Assembly (NCBI GenBank): GCA_963849695.1
Contig: CAWKIT010000024.1
Location: 9,643-73,642, forward strand
Direction: 5' to 3'
Source of the DNA: DASSUW01 sp963849695
Lineage (GTDB): Bacteria; Actinomycetota; Thermoleophilia; Solirubrobacterales; Solirubrobacteraceae
DNA length: 64,000 nt
Positions 45,060 to 52,868 of the stretch are shown here, in pieces. Both the position numbers and the translations under genes were made by a program. Each line of letters opens with the position of its first letter. The stretch's first letter is position 1. The notes beneath the pieces were generated by a model that worked only from the letters and a program-made list of their open reading frames with translations, was not told the origin of the DNA and did no database searches.

Positions 45060-45164
45060 TCGGCCAGATGGTGCCTGAACCGGCTGTCCCGGTGGGGATC
45101 TTGCGCCGGCCGGCCGCTAGATTGGCACGTCGCCCCTGATGCACCGAATAAAGGAAGCGGTCCC

Positions 45165-46310
45165 TTGAAGGCCCTCACGATTCATTCCAAGGCCCGGTTC
45201 TTCGCCGGTGTGGCCGCGCTCGCCGCGCTGGCGATGCCGGCGGTGGCCGACGCCAAGCGCCACGCCCCCGAGGTCACGGTCATGACCCGCAACGTGTTCC
45301 TCGGCGCCGACCTCGCGCCGGCGGTCGAGGCGCCGACGATCGGGCAGGCGATCGACGGGACGGGCACGATCTGGAACGAGATGCAGCGCACGCGGTTCGC
45401 GGACCGCGCGCGGCCGCTCGCGCGCGAGATCAAGCGGTCGAGGGCCGACCTCGTCGGCCTGCAGGAGGTCGCGCTGTGGCGCAAGCAGACGCCGTCCGAC
45501 GGCGGCGCGCCGCCGATCAGCCCGATCCCGACCGCGAAGCCCGCCACCCAGGTCGAGCAGGATTTCCTCGCGATCCTCCGCACCGCGCTCAAGAACGTGG
45601 GCGCCAAGTACCGGGTCGTGGTCGTCCAAAAGGAGTTCGACGCCGAGCTGCCGGTCGACGTCGACGGCTCGGACGCCACCGGCGCCGGCCCGCTGGCCTC
45701 GTTCGGCGCCGACTTCGACGCCCGGCTCACCATGCGCGACGTGATCCTCGTCAAGCGCGGCAGCAAGGTGAAGCTCGGCAAGACGCGGCGGGGTCACTTC
45801 CAGACGCGGTACGAGCCGACCATCGGCGGGCTCATCACGATCCCGGTCGATCGCGGCTGGGCCTCGGTCGAGGCCTCGCTCCGGGGCAAGAGGTTCCGCT
45901 TCGTCGACACCCACATGGAGGCGTTCGGCGACCCGGCGATCCGGGACGCCCAGGCCAAGGAGCTCACGCGCGGGCCGCTCAAGACGAGCAAGCAGGTGAT
46001 CCTCGTCGGCGACATCAACTCGGGCGTGGGGAGGCACAACGAGCCGGAGCGGCCCGGCGACGACCTGGCGTTCCGGACGCTCACCGGGTTCGGGATGAAG
46101 GACAACGGCGCGGTCCAGAGCTGCTGCTACAGCGACCTCTTCGACCCGAACGCGATCTTCGACCACACGGTCGACCACGTGCTCACCAAGCCTGGGCTCA
46201 AGACCAGGCGGGCGTTCGTCACCGGCGACGACCGGGAGCAGCGGACCGCCTCCGGCCTGTGGCCGTCCGACCACGGCGGCGTCGTCAGCACGCTGCGTCT
46301 GCGCAGGTAG
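45165..46310 (+). CDS. secreted endonuclease/exonuclease/phosphatase family protein
   Basis: 381 residues from TTG 45165, which follows AAAGGAAG by eight bases. Signal peptide KARFFAGVAALAALAMPAVADA. EEP motifs: VMTRNVFLGAD (Asn), LVGLQEVALW (metal-binding Glu), VDTHMEAFG (Asp-His pair), ILVGDINSG (Asp-Asn) and WPSDHGGVVSTL (Asp-His). The two Cys in VQSCCYSDLF may form a disulfide or bind metal. It could be an extracellular nuclease, phospholipase or sphingomyelinase-like phosphodiesterase. A TTG start is unusual among its neighbours but strongly supported by the signal peptide and ribosome site. Confidence 0.87.
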   Translation: MKALTIHSKARFFAGVAALAALAMPAVADAKRHAPEVTVMTRNVFLGADLAPAVEAPTIGQAIDGTGTIWNEMQRTRFADRARPLAREIKRSRADLVGLQEVALWRKQTPSDGGAPPISPIPTAKPATQVEQDFLAILRTALKNVGAKYRVVVVQKEFDAELPVDVDGSDATGAGPLASFGADFDARLTMRDVILVKRGSKVKLGKTRRGHFQTRYEPTIGGLITIPVDRGWASVEASLRGKRFRFVDTHMEAFGDPAIRDAQAKELTRGPLKTSKQVILVGDINSGVGRHNEPERPGDDLAFRTLTGFGMKDNGAVQSCCYSDLFDPNAIFDHTVDHVLTKPGLKTRRAFVTGDDREQRTASGLWPSDHGGVVSTLRLRR

Positions 46311-46323
46311 CGAGCCGTCGGGC

Positions 46324-46349
46324 GAGGGCGTTCCCGCGGGAACGCCCTC
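46324..46349. terminator. perfect palindrome between convergent genes
   Basis: GAGGGCGTTCCC pairs with GGGAACGCCCTC around a two-base centre, a 26-base perfect palindrome. It lies 13 bases after the nuclease stop and overlaps the stop codon of the convergent E1 beta gene, so it can terminate both transcripts. Confidence 0.65.
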
Positions 46350-47370
46350 AGGGCGCCAGGCCGAGCGTGCTGAGAACCGCCGCCTCGATCCGGGCCTCGC
46401 CCGGCAGCGCCGCCTGCTCGAGGTTCTTCGCGTACGGCATCGGGACCTCGGCCATGCCGACGCGCTCGACCGGAGCGTCGAGGTCGTCGAAGCACGCCTT
46501 CTGGATCCGGGCGGCGAGCTCGGCGGTGACGCCGTAGGACGGCCAGCCCTCCTCGACGCACACGACCCGGTTGGTCTTCGCGATCGACGCCGCGACGGTC
46601 TCGACGTCGAGCGGGCGCAGCGACCGCAGGTCGATCACCTCGGCGCTCACGTCGTGCTCGGACGCCAGCCGCTCGGCCACGTGCAGCGCGCGCACGGTGG
46701 CGAACGAATGGGCTATGAGCGTGATGTCGGTGCCCTCGCGGGCGACGTTCGCACGGCCGATCGGGGTCAGGAACTCGGGGTCGAGGGGGACCTCGCCCTT
46801 CTCCTTGTAGATCGGCAGGTTCTCGACCACGAGCACCGGGTCGTCGTCGCGCACCGCGGCCTTCAGCAGGCCCTTGGCCTCGGCCGGGTTGGCCGGTGCG
46901 ACCACCTTCAGGCCGGGCGTGTGCGCGAACCAGGCCTCGAGCGACTGCGAGTGCTGGGCGGTGAGCTGGTTGCCGGCGCCGTTGGGAGTGCGGATGACCA
47001 TCGGGCAGCCGACCTCGCCGCCGAACATCGTCCGCACCTTGGCCGCGTGGTTGACGACCTGGTCGATCGCGACGAGCAGGAAGTTGATCGTCATGATCTC
47101 CACGATCGGGCGCTCGCCGCCCATCGCGGCGCCGACCGCGGCGCCCACGAACCCCTCCTCGGAGATCGGGGTGTCGCGGATCCGCTCGGGGCCGAACTCG
47201 CTCATCAGGCCGGCGGTGACCTTGTAGGAGCCCTCGAAGACGCCGACCTCCTCCCCCATCACGAACACGCGCTCGTCGCGGGCGAGCTCCTCGCGCATGG
47301 CGAGCCGCAGCGCCTCGCGGTAGGTCATCCGCTGGGTGCCGGTCGTCTGCTGCTCGGCGACCGCGCTCAT
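46348..47370 (-). CDS. 2-oxo-acid (pyruvate/acetoin-type) dehydrogenase E1 component, beta subunit
   Basis: 340 residues. Transketolase pyrimidine-binding part: MTYREALRLAMREELARDERVFVMGEEVG, ISEEGFVGAAVGAAMGGERPIVEIM and QHSQSLEAWFAHTPGLKVVAPANPAEAKGLL. C-terminal part: LRSLRPLDVETVAASIAKTNRVVCVEEGWPSYGV. It pairs with the alpha subunit to decarboxylate a 2-oxo acid with thiamine diphosphate and load the acyl group on lipoyl-E2. No E2 or E3 gene follows, so they must be elsewhere. ATG 47370 overlaps the alpha-subunit stop. Pyruvate or acetoin is the likely substrate. Confidence 0.93.
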   Translation of the reverse strand: MSAVAEQQTTGTQRMTYREALRLAMREELARDERVFVMGEEVGVFEGSYKVTAGLMSEFGPERIRDTPISEEGFVGAAVGAAMGGERPIVEIMTINFLLVAIDQVVNHAAKVRTMFGGEVGCPMVIRTPNGAGNQLTAQHSQSLEAWFAHTPGLKVVAPANPAEAKGLLKAAVRDDDPVLVVENLPIYKEKGEVPLDPEFLTPIGRANVAREGTDITLIAHSFATVRALHVAERLASEHDVSAEVIDLRSLRPLDVETVAASIAKTNRVVCVEEGWPSYGVTAELAARIQKACFDDLDAPVERVGMAEVPMPYAKNLEQAALPGEARIEAAVLSTLGLAP

Positions 47371-48435
47371 GACCCCAGGCCTCCGGCGAACACGAGCTCC
47401 TCCTCGCCGAACGGGCTGCCCGGCCGCATGCGCGCGAACTGGCCGCCGCTGCCGGGCGCGTATACGTTGCGCGCGAGCTCACCCACGTCGGGCTCCGGGC
47501 TGGCGTCGGCGAAGGCGACGGCGGCCGCGACGCGCTCGTCGACCTCGCGGTCGACGCGGTCGAGGTCGTCGTCGGTGCAGCCGTGCTCGCGCAGGGTGGC
47601 GCGCAGGCGGGTGATCGGGTCGTTGGCCTGCTTGGCGACGATCTCGTCCTTGGTCCGGTACGCGAGGCCGGCGTCGGCGACCGAGTGGCCGCGGTAGCGG
47701 TAGGTCACGACCTCGAGGACGGCCGGCTCGCGTTCCTCGCGAGCGCGCTTGAGCAGCCGGTCGGAGACCTCGACGACCGCGTCGAGGTCGTCGCCGTCGA
47801 CGCGCTCGCCGTGCATGCGGAACGCCGAGGCGCGGCGGTAGAGGTCGGGCTCGGCCGACGCGCGGGCGACGCTCGTGCCCATCCCGTAGCCGTTGTTGAC
47901 GATCAGGAACACGACCGGCAGGTTCCACAGGGCGGCGAGGTTGAGCGATTCGTGCCAGGCGCCCATGTTGATGGCGCCGTCCCCGAGCTCGCAGACGACG
48001 GCCTGCTCCTTGCCGCGCCGCACGAGCGCCAGCGCGAGGCCGGTGGCGACCGGCAGCTGGCCGGCGACGATCCCCCAGCCGCCGTAGAAGCCGCGGTCGA
48101 CGTCGAGCAGGTGCATCGAGCCGCCGCGGCCGTGGGCGCAGCCGTCGGCGCGGCCGAACAGCTCGGCCATGACGGCCTCCGGGAGATACCCCGCGCGCGA
48201 GCGCGAAGCCGTGGCATCGATAACCGGTGACGAGAACGTCGTCGGGCTGCATGGTGTGGACGACGCCGACGGTGGCGGCCTCCTGGCCGGACGACAGGTG
48301 GCAGTAGCCGCCGATCTTGGCGGCCTTGTACTGGCGCTCGGACTCGGTCTCGAAGACCCGGATCAGCACCATCTGCTCGTACAGGCTGCGCAGGTCGGCA
48401 GGTGACAGCTGGGGCGGGGCATCGACAGTGGTCAC
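47367..48435 (-). CDS. 2-oxo-acid dehydrogenase E1 component, alpha subunit, frameshifted
   Basis: Thiamine diphosphate subunit. From GTG 48435: VTTVDAPPQLSPADLRSLYEQMVLIRVFE, GGYCHLSSGQEAATVGVV and GYRCHGFALARG. After the break come MAELFGRADGCAHGRGGSMHL, the TPP/Mg motif ELGDGAINMGAWHESLNLAALWNLPVVFLIVNN (GDG-N-NN) and the phosphorylation-loop region TYRYRGHSVAD. One extra G (plus strand) in the run 48181-48183 breaks the frame between these halves; dropping it gives VSPEAVMAELFG. The total, about 355 residues, is normal. It is coupled to GntR (GTGA) and to the beta subunit (ATGA). Confidence 0.9.
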
Positions 48436-49136
48436 GCGCTCTCCTCCTCGGATTCGAAGTAGTCGGGGTGCTGGGCGCGGATCGCGGGCAGGGTCGAGAG
48501 CACCATGCGCAGGTGATGGCGCAGGGCGTGCTCGGCCTGGTCGGGATCGCGCTCGGCCACCGCGGCCACGACGGCGCGGTGCTCGGAGATCATCTCCGTC
48601 AGGTAGCCGGGCTCGGGCAGGCTCAGCCGGCGGACGCGGTTCAGGTGGCCCTTGGCGCGCTGGCTGAGTGACCACGCGATCGTGTGCCCGCTGAGGTCGC
48701 AGAGGGCGCGGTGAAGCTCGTCGTCGAGGACGTAGAAGGCGTCGAAGTCGTCGGCCTCGCGCGACGCCTCCTGGCGGCGGATGATCGCCTCGAGGCCGGC
48801 GAGCTCCTGGTCGCGCACGCGCAGCGCGGTCTGGCGGACCGCGGCGCACTCGAGAGCCTCGCGCACGAACTGGGCGTCGGCGACGGCGTCCTCGCTGATG
48901 CGGGTCACGAACGTGCCCAGCTGGGGAACGATCTCGACCAGCCGGTCGTCGCGCAGGCGCTGGAGCGCTTCGCGGATCGGCGTGCGGCTCACGCCCAGCA
49001 GCGCCGCGAGCTCGTTCTCTGACAGCTGGCGGCCGGGCGCGAGCTCGGCGGACACGATCGCGTCGCGGAGCAGGGCGTAGATCTGGCCGCGGGGGCGGGC
49101 GCGCCGGTCGCGCGTGGCGGTGAGAAGCGCCTCCAT
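48432..49136 (-). CDS. GntR/FadR-family transcriptional regulator
   Basis: 234 residues. N-terminal winged helix: IYALLRDAIVSAELAPGRQLSENELAALLGVSRTPIREALQRLRDDRLVEIVPQLGTFVTRI. C-terminal FCD ligand domain from about residue 85, with metal-binding His in DDELHRALCDLSGH, SEHRAVVAAVAERD and LRHHLRMVL. It heads the E1 alpha/beta operon, so it probably regulates that operon like PdhR, with a 2-oxo acid as ligand; inference. ATG 49136 was chosen because a palindromic operator occupies the sequence just upstream. Confidence 0.9.
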   Translation of the reverse strand: MEALLTATRDRRARPRGQIYALLRDAIVSAELAPGRQLSENELAALLGVSRTPIREALQRLRDDRLVEIVPQLGTFVTRISEDAVADAQFVREALECAAVRQTALRVRDQELAGLEAIIRRQEASREADDFDAFYVLDDELHRALCDLSGHTIAWSLSQRAKGHLNRVRRLSLPEPGYLTEMISEHRAVVAAVAERDPDQAEHALRHHLRMVLSTLPAIRAQHPDYFESEEESA

Positions 49137-49140
49137 CTCC

Positions 49141-49160
49141 CTTGGATACTTGCATACAAG
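49141..49160. promoter_or_regulatory. probable GntR operator
   Basis: CTTGGATAC-TT-GCATACAAG is an imperfect inverted repeat (7 of 9 positions) located four bases upstream of the GntR start codon and overlapping a -10-like AAGTAT on the minus strand. It fits an autoregulatory FadR/PdhR-type site. Confidence 0.5.
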
Positions 49161-49220
49161 GCGCTTCTCGCAAACCACTTTCCCCCCGATCCGGGGGTGA
49201 GGGGTCCGGCGTTCCTAAAC

Positions 49221-49250
49221 GGGGTCTGACCCCGAGCGGGGTCTGACCCC
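49221..49250. repeat. two tandem GGGGTCTGACCCC palindromes
   Basis: GGGGTCTGACCCC occurs at 49221-49233 and 49238-49250, each a six-base stem with a one-base centre, spaced by 17 bases. The pair lies between the divergent GntR and MarR genes. It resembles short dispersed palindromes of the REP type. Confidence 0.55.
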
Positions 49251-49258
49251 TGGTTTGC

Positions 49259-49271
49259 TAAGCTAATTAGC
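49259..49271 (+). promoter_or_regulatory. MarR gene -10 overlapped by palindrome
   Basis: TAAGCT (49259-49264) ends eight bases before GTG 49273. It is overlapped by the perfect palindrome GCTAATTAGC (49262-49271), a typical position and AT-rich composition for a MarR autorepression site. Confidence 0.55.
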
Positions 49272-49272
49272 C

Positions 49273-49698
49273 GTGCGAACGAATTCTGTGCCCGATCTCG
49301 CCGGTCGCCTGCGCCTGACCATCGTGCGGACCGCGCGACGCCTGCGGCAGGAGACCGGGACCGAGCTGTCCCCGTCGCTGACGGCTGCGCTGTCGACCAT
49401 CGAGCGGCACGGCCCGCTCACTCCCGGCGAGGTCGCGACGCGAGAGCGGATCCAGCGCCCGACGGCGACGCGCGTGCTCGCGCGGCTCGAGGAACAGGGC
49501 CTGATCGACCGCATGCCCGACGTCCGGGACCGTCGTTCGGCCCTCCTTACCGCGTCCAAAGCCGGCCGGGATCTGCTCTCCGAGCTGCGCACGCGGAAGA
49601 CCGCGTTCCTGGCCGCGCGGATCGAGGACCTCGACGACGAGGACCGCGCGACACTGGAGCGGGCCGCGGACATCCTGGAGAGGATGCTCGCCGAGTGA
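49273..49698 (+). CDS. MarR-family transcriptional regulator
   Basis: 141 residues. Winged helix with LSPSLTAALSTIERHGPLTPGEVATRERIQRPTATRVLARLEEQGLIDRMPDVRDRRSALLTASKAG, where the DRRS wing is characteristic. C-terminal dimerisation helices end LERAADILERMLAE. GTG 49273 lies directly after a palindrome. It is translationally coupled to the MFS exporter (GTGA), so it most likely represses that exporter until a toxic compound binds. Confidence 0.93.
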   Translation: MRTNSVPDLAGRLRLTIVRTARRLRQETGTELSPSLTAALSTIERHGPLTPGEVATRERIQRPTATRVLARLEEQGLIDRMPDVRDRRSALLTASKAGRDLLSELRTRKTAFLAARIEDLDDEDRATLERAADILERMLAE

Positions 49699-51137
49699 GC
49701 GCCGGTCTCGCTCGCACTTTCGCCTCCCTCAGCGTCCCGAACTACCGCCGCTACTTCAGCGGCCTCGTCGTCTCGATCACCGGCAACTGGATGCAGAACG
49801 TGGCCGAGATGTGGCTCGTCGTCCAGCTGACGGGCAGCGGCGTCTCGGTCGGCCTGACCGCCGCGTTGCAGTTCCTGCCGATCATGGTGTTCGGCGCCTG
49901 GGGCGGCCTGCTCGCGGACCGGATGCCCAAGCGCCGGCTGCTGATGGTCACGCAGTCGCTGATGGCGCTGCCCGCCCTGGCGCTGTGGGCGTTGACCGTG
50001 AACGCGTCGGTCGAGGTGTGGATGGTGTACGCGCTCGTGCTCGCCCGCGGCACGCTCACCGCCGTCGACAACCCGGCGCGGCAGAGCTTCGTGTTCGAGA
50101 TGGTCGGCCCCGACCGCGTGGTCAACGCGGTGGCGCTCAACTCGGTCGTCATCCACACCGCGCGCATCCTCGGCCCGGCGGCAGCCGGCGGCGTGATCGC
50201 GCTGCTCGGCGTCGGGCCGTGCTTCCTCATCAATGCGATCTCGTTCGCGGCGATGCTCGTCGCGCTGCGGGCGATGGACCCGAGCGAGCTGCGCACGCCC
50301 GCGGTCACGGCCCGCGCGCCCGGCCAGCTGCGCGGCGCGCTCCGCTACGTCGCGCGCACGCCCGCGCTGCGGATCCCGCTCGCGATGATGGCCGTGGTCG
50401 GCACGCTGTCGTTCAACTTCCAGGTGCTGCTGCCGCTGCTGGCCAGCTTCACGTGGCACGGCACCGCGTCGCTCTACACCGCCCTGGCGGTGGCGATGGG
50501 CATCGGGTCGGTGGCGGGAGCGCTCGCCGCCGGCGCCCGCGGCCGCGTCGGCCCGCGGCTGCTCGTCGCGGCCGCCGCCGCGTTCGGCATCGCCGAGCTG
50601 CTGGTCGCCGCGGCGCCGACCGTCGAGCTCCAGCTGCTCGCGCTGGTCCCGCTCGGAGCGGTCAGCGTGACGTTCGCGGCGGGCGTGAACTCGGCGATGC
50701 AGCTGGCGGTCGAGCCGGCGATGCGCGGGCGCGTGATGGCGCTCTACTCGGTCGTGTTCCTCGGCTCGACCCCGATCGGCGCCCCGCTGGTGGGCTGGAT
50801 CGCCGAGGTCGCCGGCCCACGGGCGGGGCTGGTGCTCGGCGCCGCCGCGGCGCTGGTCGCCGCCGCCGGGGCACGGGTGGCGTTCGCGCGCGCCGGGCAG
50901 CCGGTCGGTGTCCGCGCCCCGGCGTGCGAGGGCGGCCGCCGGCGGGTGCCTGCGACGCGAACGAACGTCAACTGCGGCTGGGTAGGGCGGCGAGGGAGCC
51001 GGCCGCGCGGCCGTCACCCAGCCGCAGTTCGCCGGGCCTGCCAGGCGGCTACGAGCGGACGGGCGACGATTCCGCGCGGGTCATCTTCACCGAGGCGGAC
51101 AGCTCGGCTCCGCCCGGGCCGCGGAACACGCCCTTGA
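49695..51137 (+). CDS. MFS transporter (DHA3/EntS-like exporter) with unusual C-terminal extension
   Basis: About 12 membrane helices. FSGLVVSITGNWMQNVAEMWLVVQLTG (helices 1-2), GGLLADRMPKRRLLMVTQ (motif A), DNPARQSFVFEMVGPDRVVNAVALNS, and the final GWIAEVAGPRAGLVLGAAAALVAAAGARVAF. It looks like a drug or siderophore exporter of the DHA3 type. The helices end near residue 400. The remaining 75 basic residues are encoded by the hairpin repeat at 50970-51029 and by the antisense of the transglutaminase gene, so a natural stop was probably lost or the extension is not functional. Start GTG 49695 overlaps the MarR stop. Confidence 0.9.
   Translation: MSAGLARTFASLSVPNYRRYFSGLVVSITGNWMQNVAEMWLVVQLTGSGVSVGLTAALQFLPIMVFGAWGGLLADRMPKRRLLMVTQSLMALPALALWALTVNASVEVWMVYALVLARGTLTAVDNPARQSFVFEMVGPDRVVNAVALNSVVIHTARILGPAAAGGVIALLGVGPCFLINAISFAAMLVALRAMDPSELRTPAVTARAPGQLRGALRYVARTPALRIPLAMMAVVGTLSFNFQVLLPLLASFTWHGTASLYTALAVAMGIGSVAGALAAGARGRVGPRLLVAAAAAFGIAELLVAAAPTVELQLLALVPLGAVSVTFAAGVNSAMQLAVEPAMRGRVMALYSVVFLGSTPIGAPLVGWIAEVAGPRAGLVLGAAAALVAAAGARVAFARAGQPVGVRAPACEGGRRRVPATRTNVNCGWVGRRGSRPRGRHPAAVRRACQAATSGRATIPRGSSSPRRTARLRPGRGTRP
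50970..51029. repeat. hairpin repeat AACTGCGGCTGGGT, second pair
   Basis: AACTGCGGCTGGGT (50970-50983) and ACCCAGCCGCAGTT (51016-51029) form a perfect 14-bp stem, with the smaller palindrome GGCCGCGCGGCC inside. The same arms occur near 3.6 and 3.9 kb. It sits between convergent genes and could act as a terminator, but the MFS frame reads through it. Confidence 0.65.
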
Positions 51138-51915
51138 TCGGCGGGACGTCGGGGTAGAACCGGCCGTGGCCGATCTTGACGTGCCGCTCGCCGCCGAGCG
51201 TGCGGTTGGTGGGATCGGCCGGCACCCACACCGGCTCGCCGCCGTCGCCGGGCAGCAGCGCCTCGATCCAGGCATGGGTATCGACCTCGGCGGAGTCGGC
51301 TTCCTCGTCGCCGTTCGGCGGCGCCCACAGGTAGCCGGACACGTAGCGGGCCGCGATCCCGTTGCGGCGCAGGAGCAGCAGACCGAGGTGGGCGAAGTCC
51401 TGGCACACGCCCGCGCCGGCCTCGAGCAGGTCGTGGACCGTCGATCCGACGTACGTCACCCCCGGCCGGTACTCGAACCGGTCCGGGATCACCCCGACGA
51501 GCGTGCGAACGGTGGCGAGCGGGCTCTCCCCCCGCGACAGCCCCACCAGCTCGTCGAGGACCAGGACGTCGGGATCGCCGTTCTCGATCAGGAACTCCCC
51601 CGCCGCCGCCCGGTAGGCCGCATCCTCCAGTGCCGACCACGGTGCCTCGACCGGATCCTCCGGCGCCGCCGTCTTCACGCGCGCGCGCACGTCGATCGAC
51701 ATGTGGTCGTGCGGCCGCGCGATGCCGAACTCGATCACGGTGGTGCCGAAGTAGTCGGCGTGCTGGTGCAGCCGCGCCTCGGGATCGACCCGAACCCCGA
51801 AGTCGTCGACCCGCTGAGTCGGCGTCGTCGCCGGCTTCACCCGCAGGGCGTTGAGGTTGTCGGTGACCGGCGCGTCGTAGCGGTACTCGGTCAGATAGCG
51901 GATCGCGAGATGCAT
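51049..51915 (-). CDS. transglutaminase-like cysteine protease family protein
   Basis: 288 residues. N-terminal beta domain begins MHLAIRYLTEYRYDAPVTDNLNALRVKP. The catalytic triad is expected at Cys in GAGVCQDFAHLGLLLLRRNG, His in EVDTHAWIEALLPG and Asp in VWVPADPTNRTLGGERHVKIGHGRFYPDVPPIKG. This N-domain plus core layout is the typical partner of alpha-E and DUF404/407 proteins. ATG 51915 overlaps the alpha-E stop (ATGA), so it is the last gene of that operon. It probably makes or cuts peptide-type amide bonds; substrate unknown. Confidence 0.9.
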   Translation of the reverse strand: MHLAIRYLTEYRYDAPVTDNLNALRVKPATTPTQRVDDFGVRVDPEARLHQHADYFGTTVIEFGIARPHDHMSIDVRARVKTAAPEDPVEAPWSALEDAAYRAAAGEFLIENGDPDVLVLDELVGLSRGESPLATVRTLVGVIPDRFEYRPGVTYVGSTVHDLLEAGAGVCQDFAHLGLLLLRRNGIAARYVSGYLWAPPNGDEEADSAEVDTHAWIEALLPGDGGEPVWVPADPTNRTLGGERHVKIGHGRFYPDVPPIKGVFRGPGGAELSASVKMTRAESSPVRS

Positions 51916-52868
51916 CAGGCCACACGCGCCCGGGGCGGCGCCATGCCGCCAAAGTACCGTTGGGCGATGTCGGCATCGACCTGCACGAGCTCCCGCTGCA
52001 CCGACCCGAGCGTGCCGGACAAGGCGCCGTCGGGGTCTGCCGTGCGCGCCCGGAAGTCGAGGTCGGCCGTCAGCCGCCCCACCCGCAAGACGGCCGGCGA
52101 GCCGCGGTAGCTGGTGTCGGCGGCGGTGAGCGCCGCGTGCAGGGCCTCCACGGAGAACGCCACCGAGTCCGGATAGTCGCGCTCGTAGAGCAGGAAGCGC
52201 GCGACCGGCGCGGCGTTCGGCGGCGCCGGCACCGACCGCCGGTACGCCTGGAAGCCGCCGACCGCCTCCAGCAGCGCCAAGGCCTGACCGTCCAGGGCGT
52301 GGCCCTCGGCCTCGGCCGCCTCCGGCGGGAGCGCCACCCGCAGCATCCGCAGCACCATGTCGCCCGACTCGATCGCCGCCCCCGCCTGCAGGAAGGCGTG
52401 CGCCTCGTCTCGCAGCATCGTGCGCGAGCACACGCCCCAGAACATCCCGCACCGCTCGCGCACGTACGCGTAGACCGAGTACGGGCCGGATCGCAGCGCC
52501 GCCGACATGTCGGTCCGCAGGAGCCCGAGGTGGAACGTGTTGATCGCCTCCCACATCTCGGCCGAGAACACGTCGCGCACCGTGCGGGCGCTCTCGCGCG
52601 CGCGCGTGACACAGTTGAGCACCGAGGTCGGGAAGTCGGGGTCCAGCGTCAGCGCGCGCAGCACCTCGTCGCGCGAGACCGGGGAGTCCGGCGGCTCGCC
52701 GCTCACGATTGCCAGCAGGTGCTCCCACGACAGCAAGACGCCGCCCGGATCCTGCGGCTGCGCCTGCACGTCGGCGTGGAAGACGCCGTCGAGCATGCGC
52801 GCGGTGTGCTCGGCCCGCGCCAGCTGGCGGCCGATCCAGTACAGCTCGTGGGCGATCCTCGCTAGCAC
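51915..52868 (-). CDS. alpha-E domain-containing protein (DUF403)
   Basis: 317 residues, almost all helical. VLARIAHELYWIGRQLARAEHTARMLDGVFHADVQ is the family start, with later EMWEAINTFHLGLL, CGMFWGVCSRTMLRDEAHAFLQAGAAIESGDMVLRML and the terminal RELVQVDADIAQRYFGG. Alpha-E proteins occur between ATP-grasp and transglutaminase genes and have no proven activity. GTG 52868 would overlap the ATP-grasp stop (GTGCTAG) if a 14-base duplication just upstream were removed. Confidence 0.87.
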   Translation of the reverse strand: MLARIAHELYWIGRQLARAEHTARMLDGVFHADVQAQPQDPGGVLLSWEHLLAIVSGEPPDSPVSRDEVLRALTLDPDFPTSVLNCVTRARESARTVRDVFSAEMWEAINTFHLGLLRTDMSAALRSGPYSVYAYVRERCGMFWGVCSRTMLRDEAHAFLQAGAAIESGDMVLRMLRVALPPEAAEAEGHALDGQALALLEAVGGFQAYRRSVPAPPNAAPVARFLLYERDYPDSVAFSVEALHAALTAADTSYRGSPAVLRVGRLTADLDFRARTADPDGALSGTLGSVQRELVQVDADIAQRYFGGMAPPRARVA

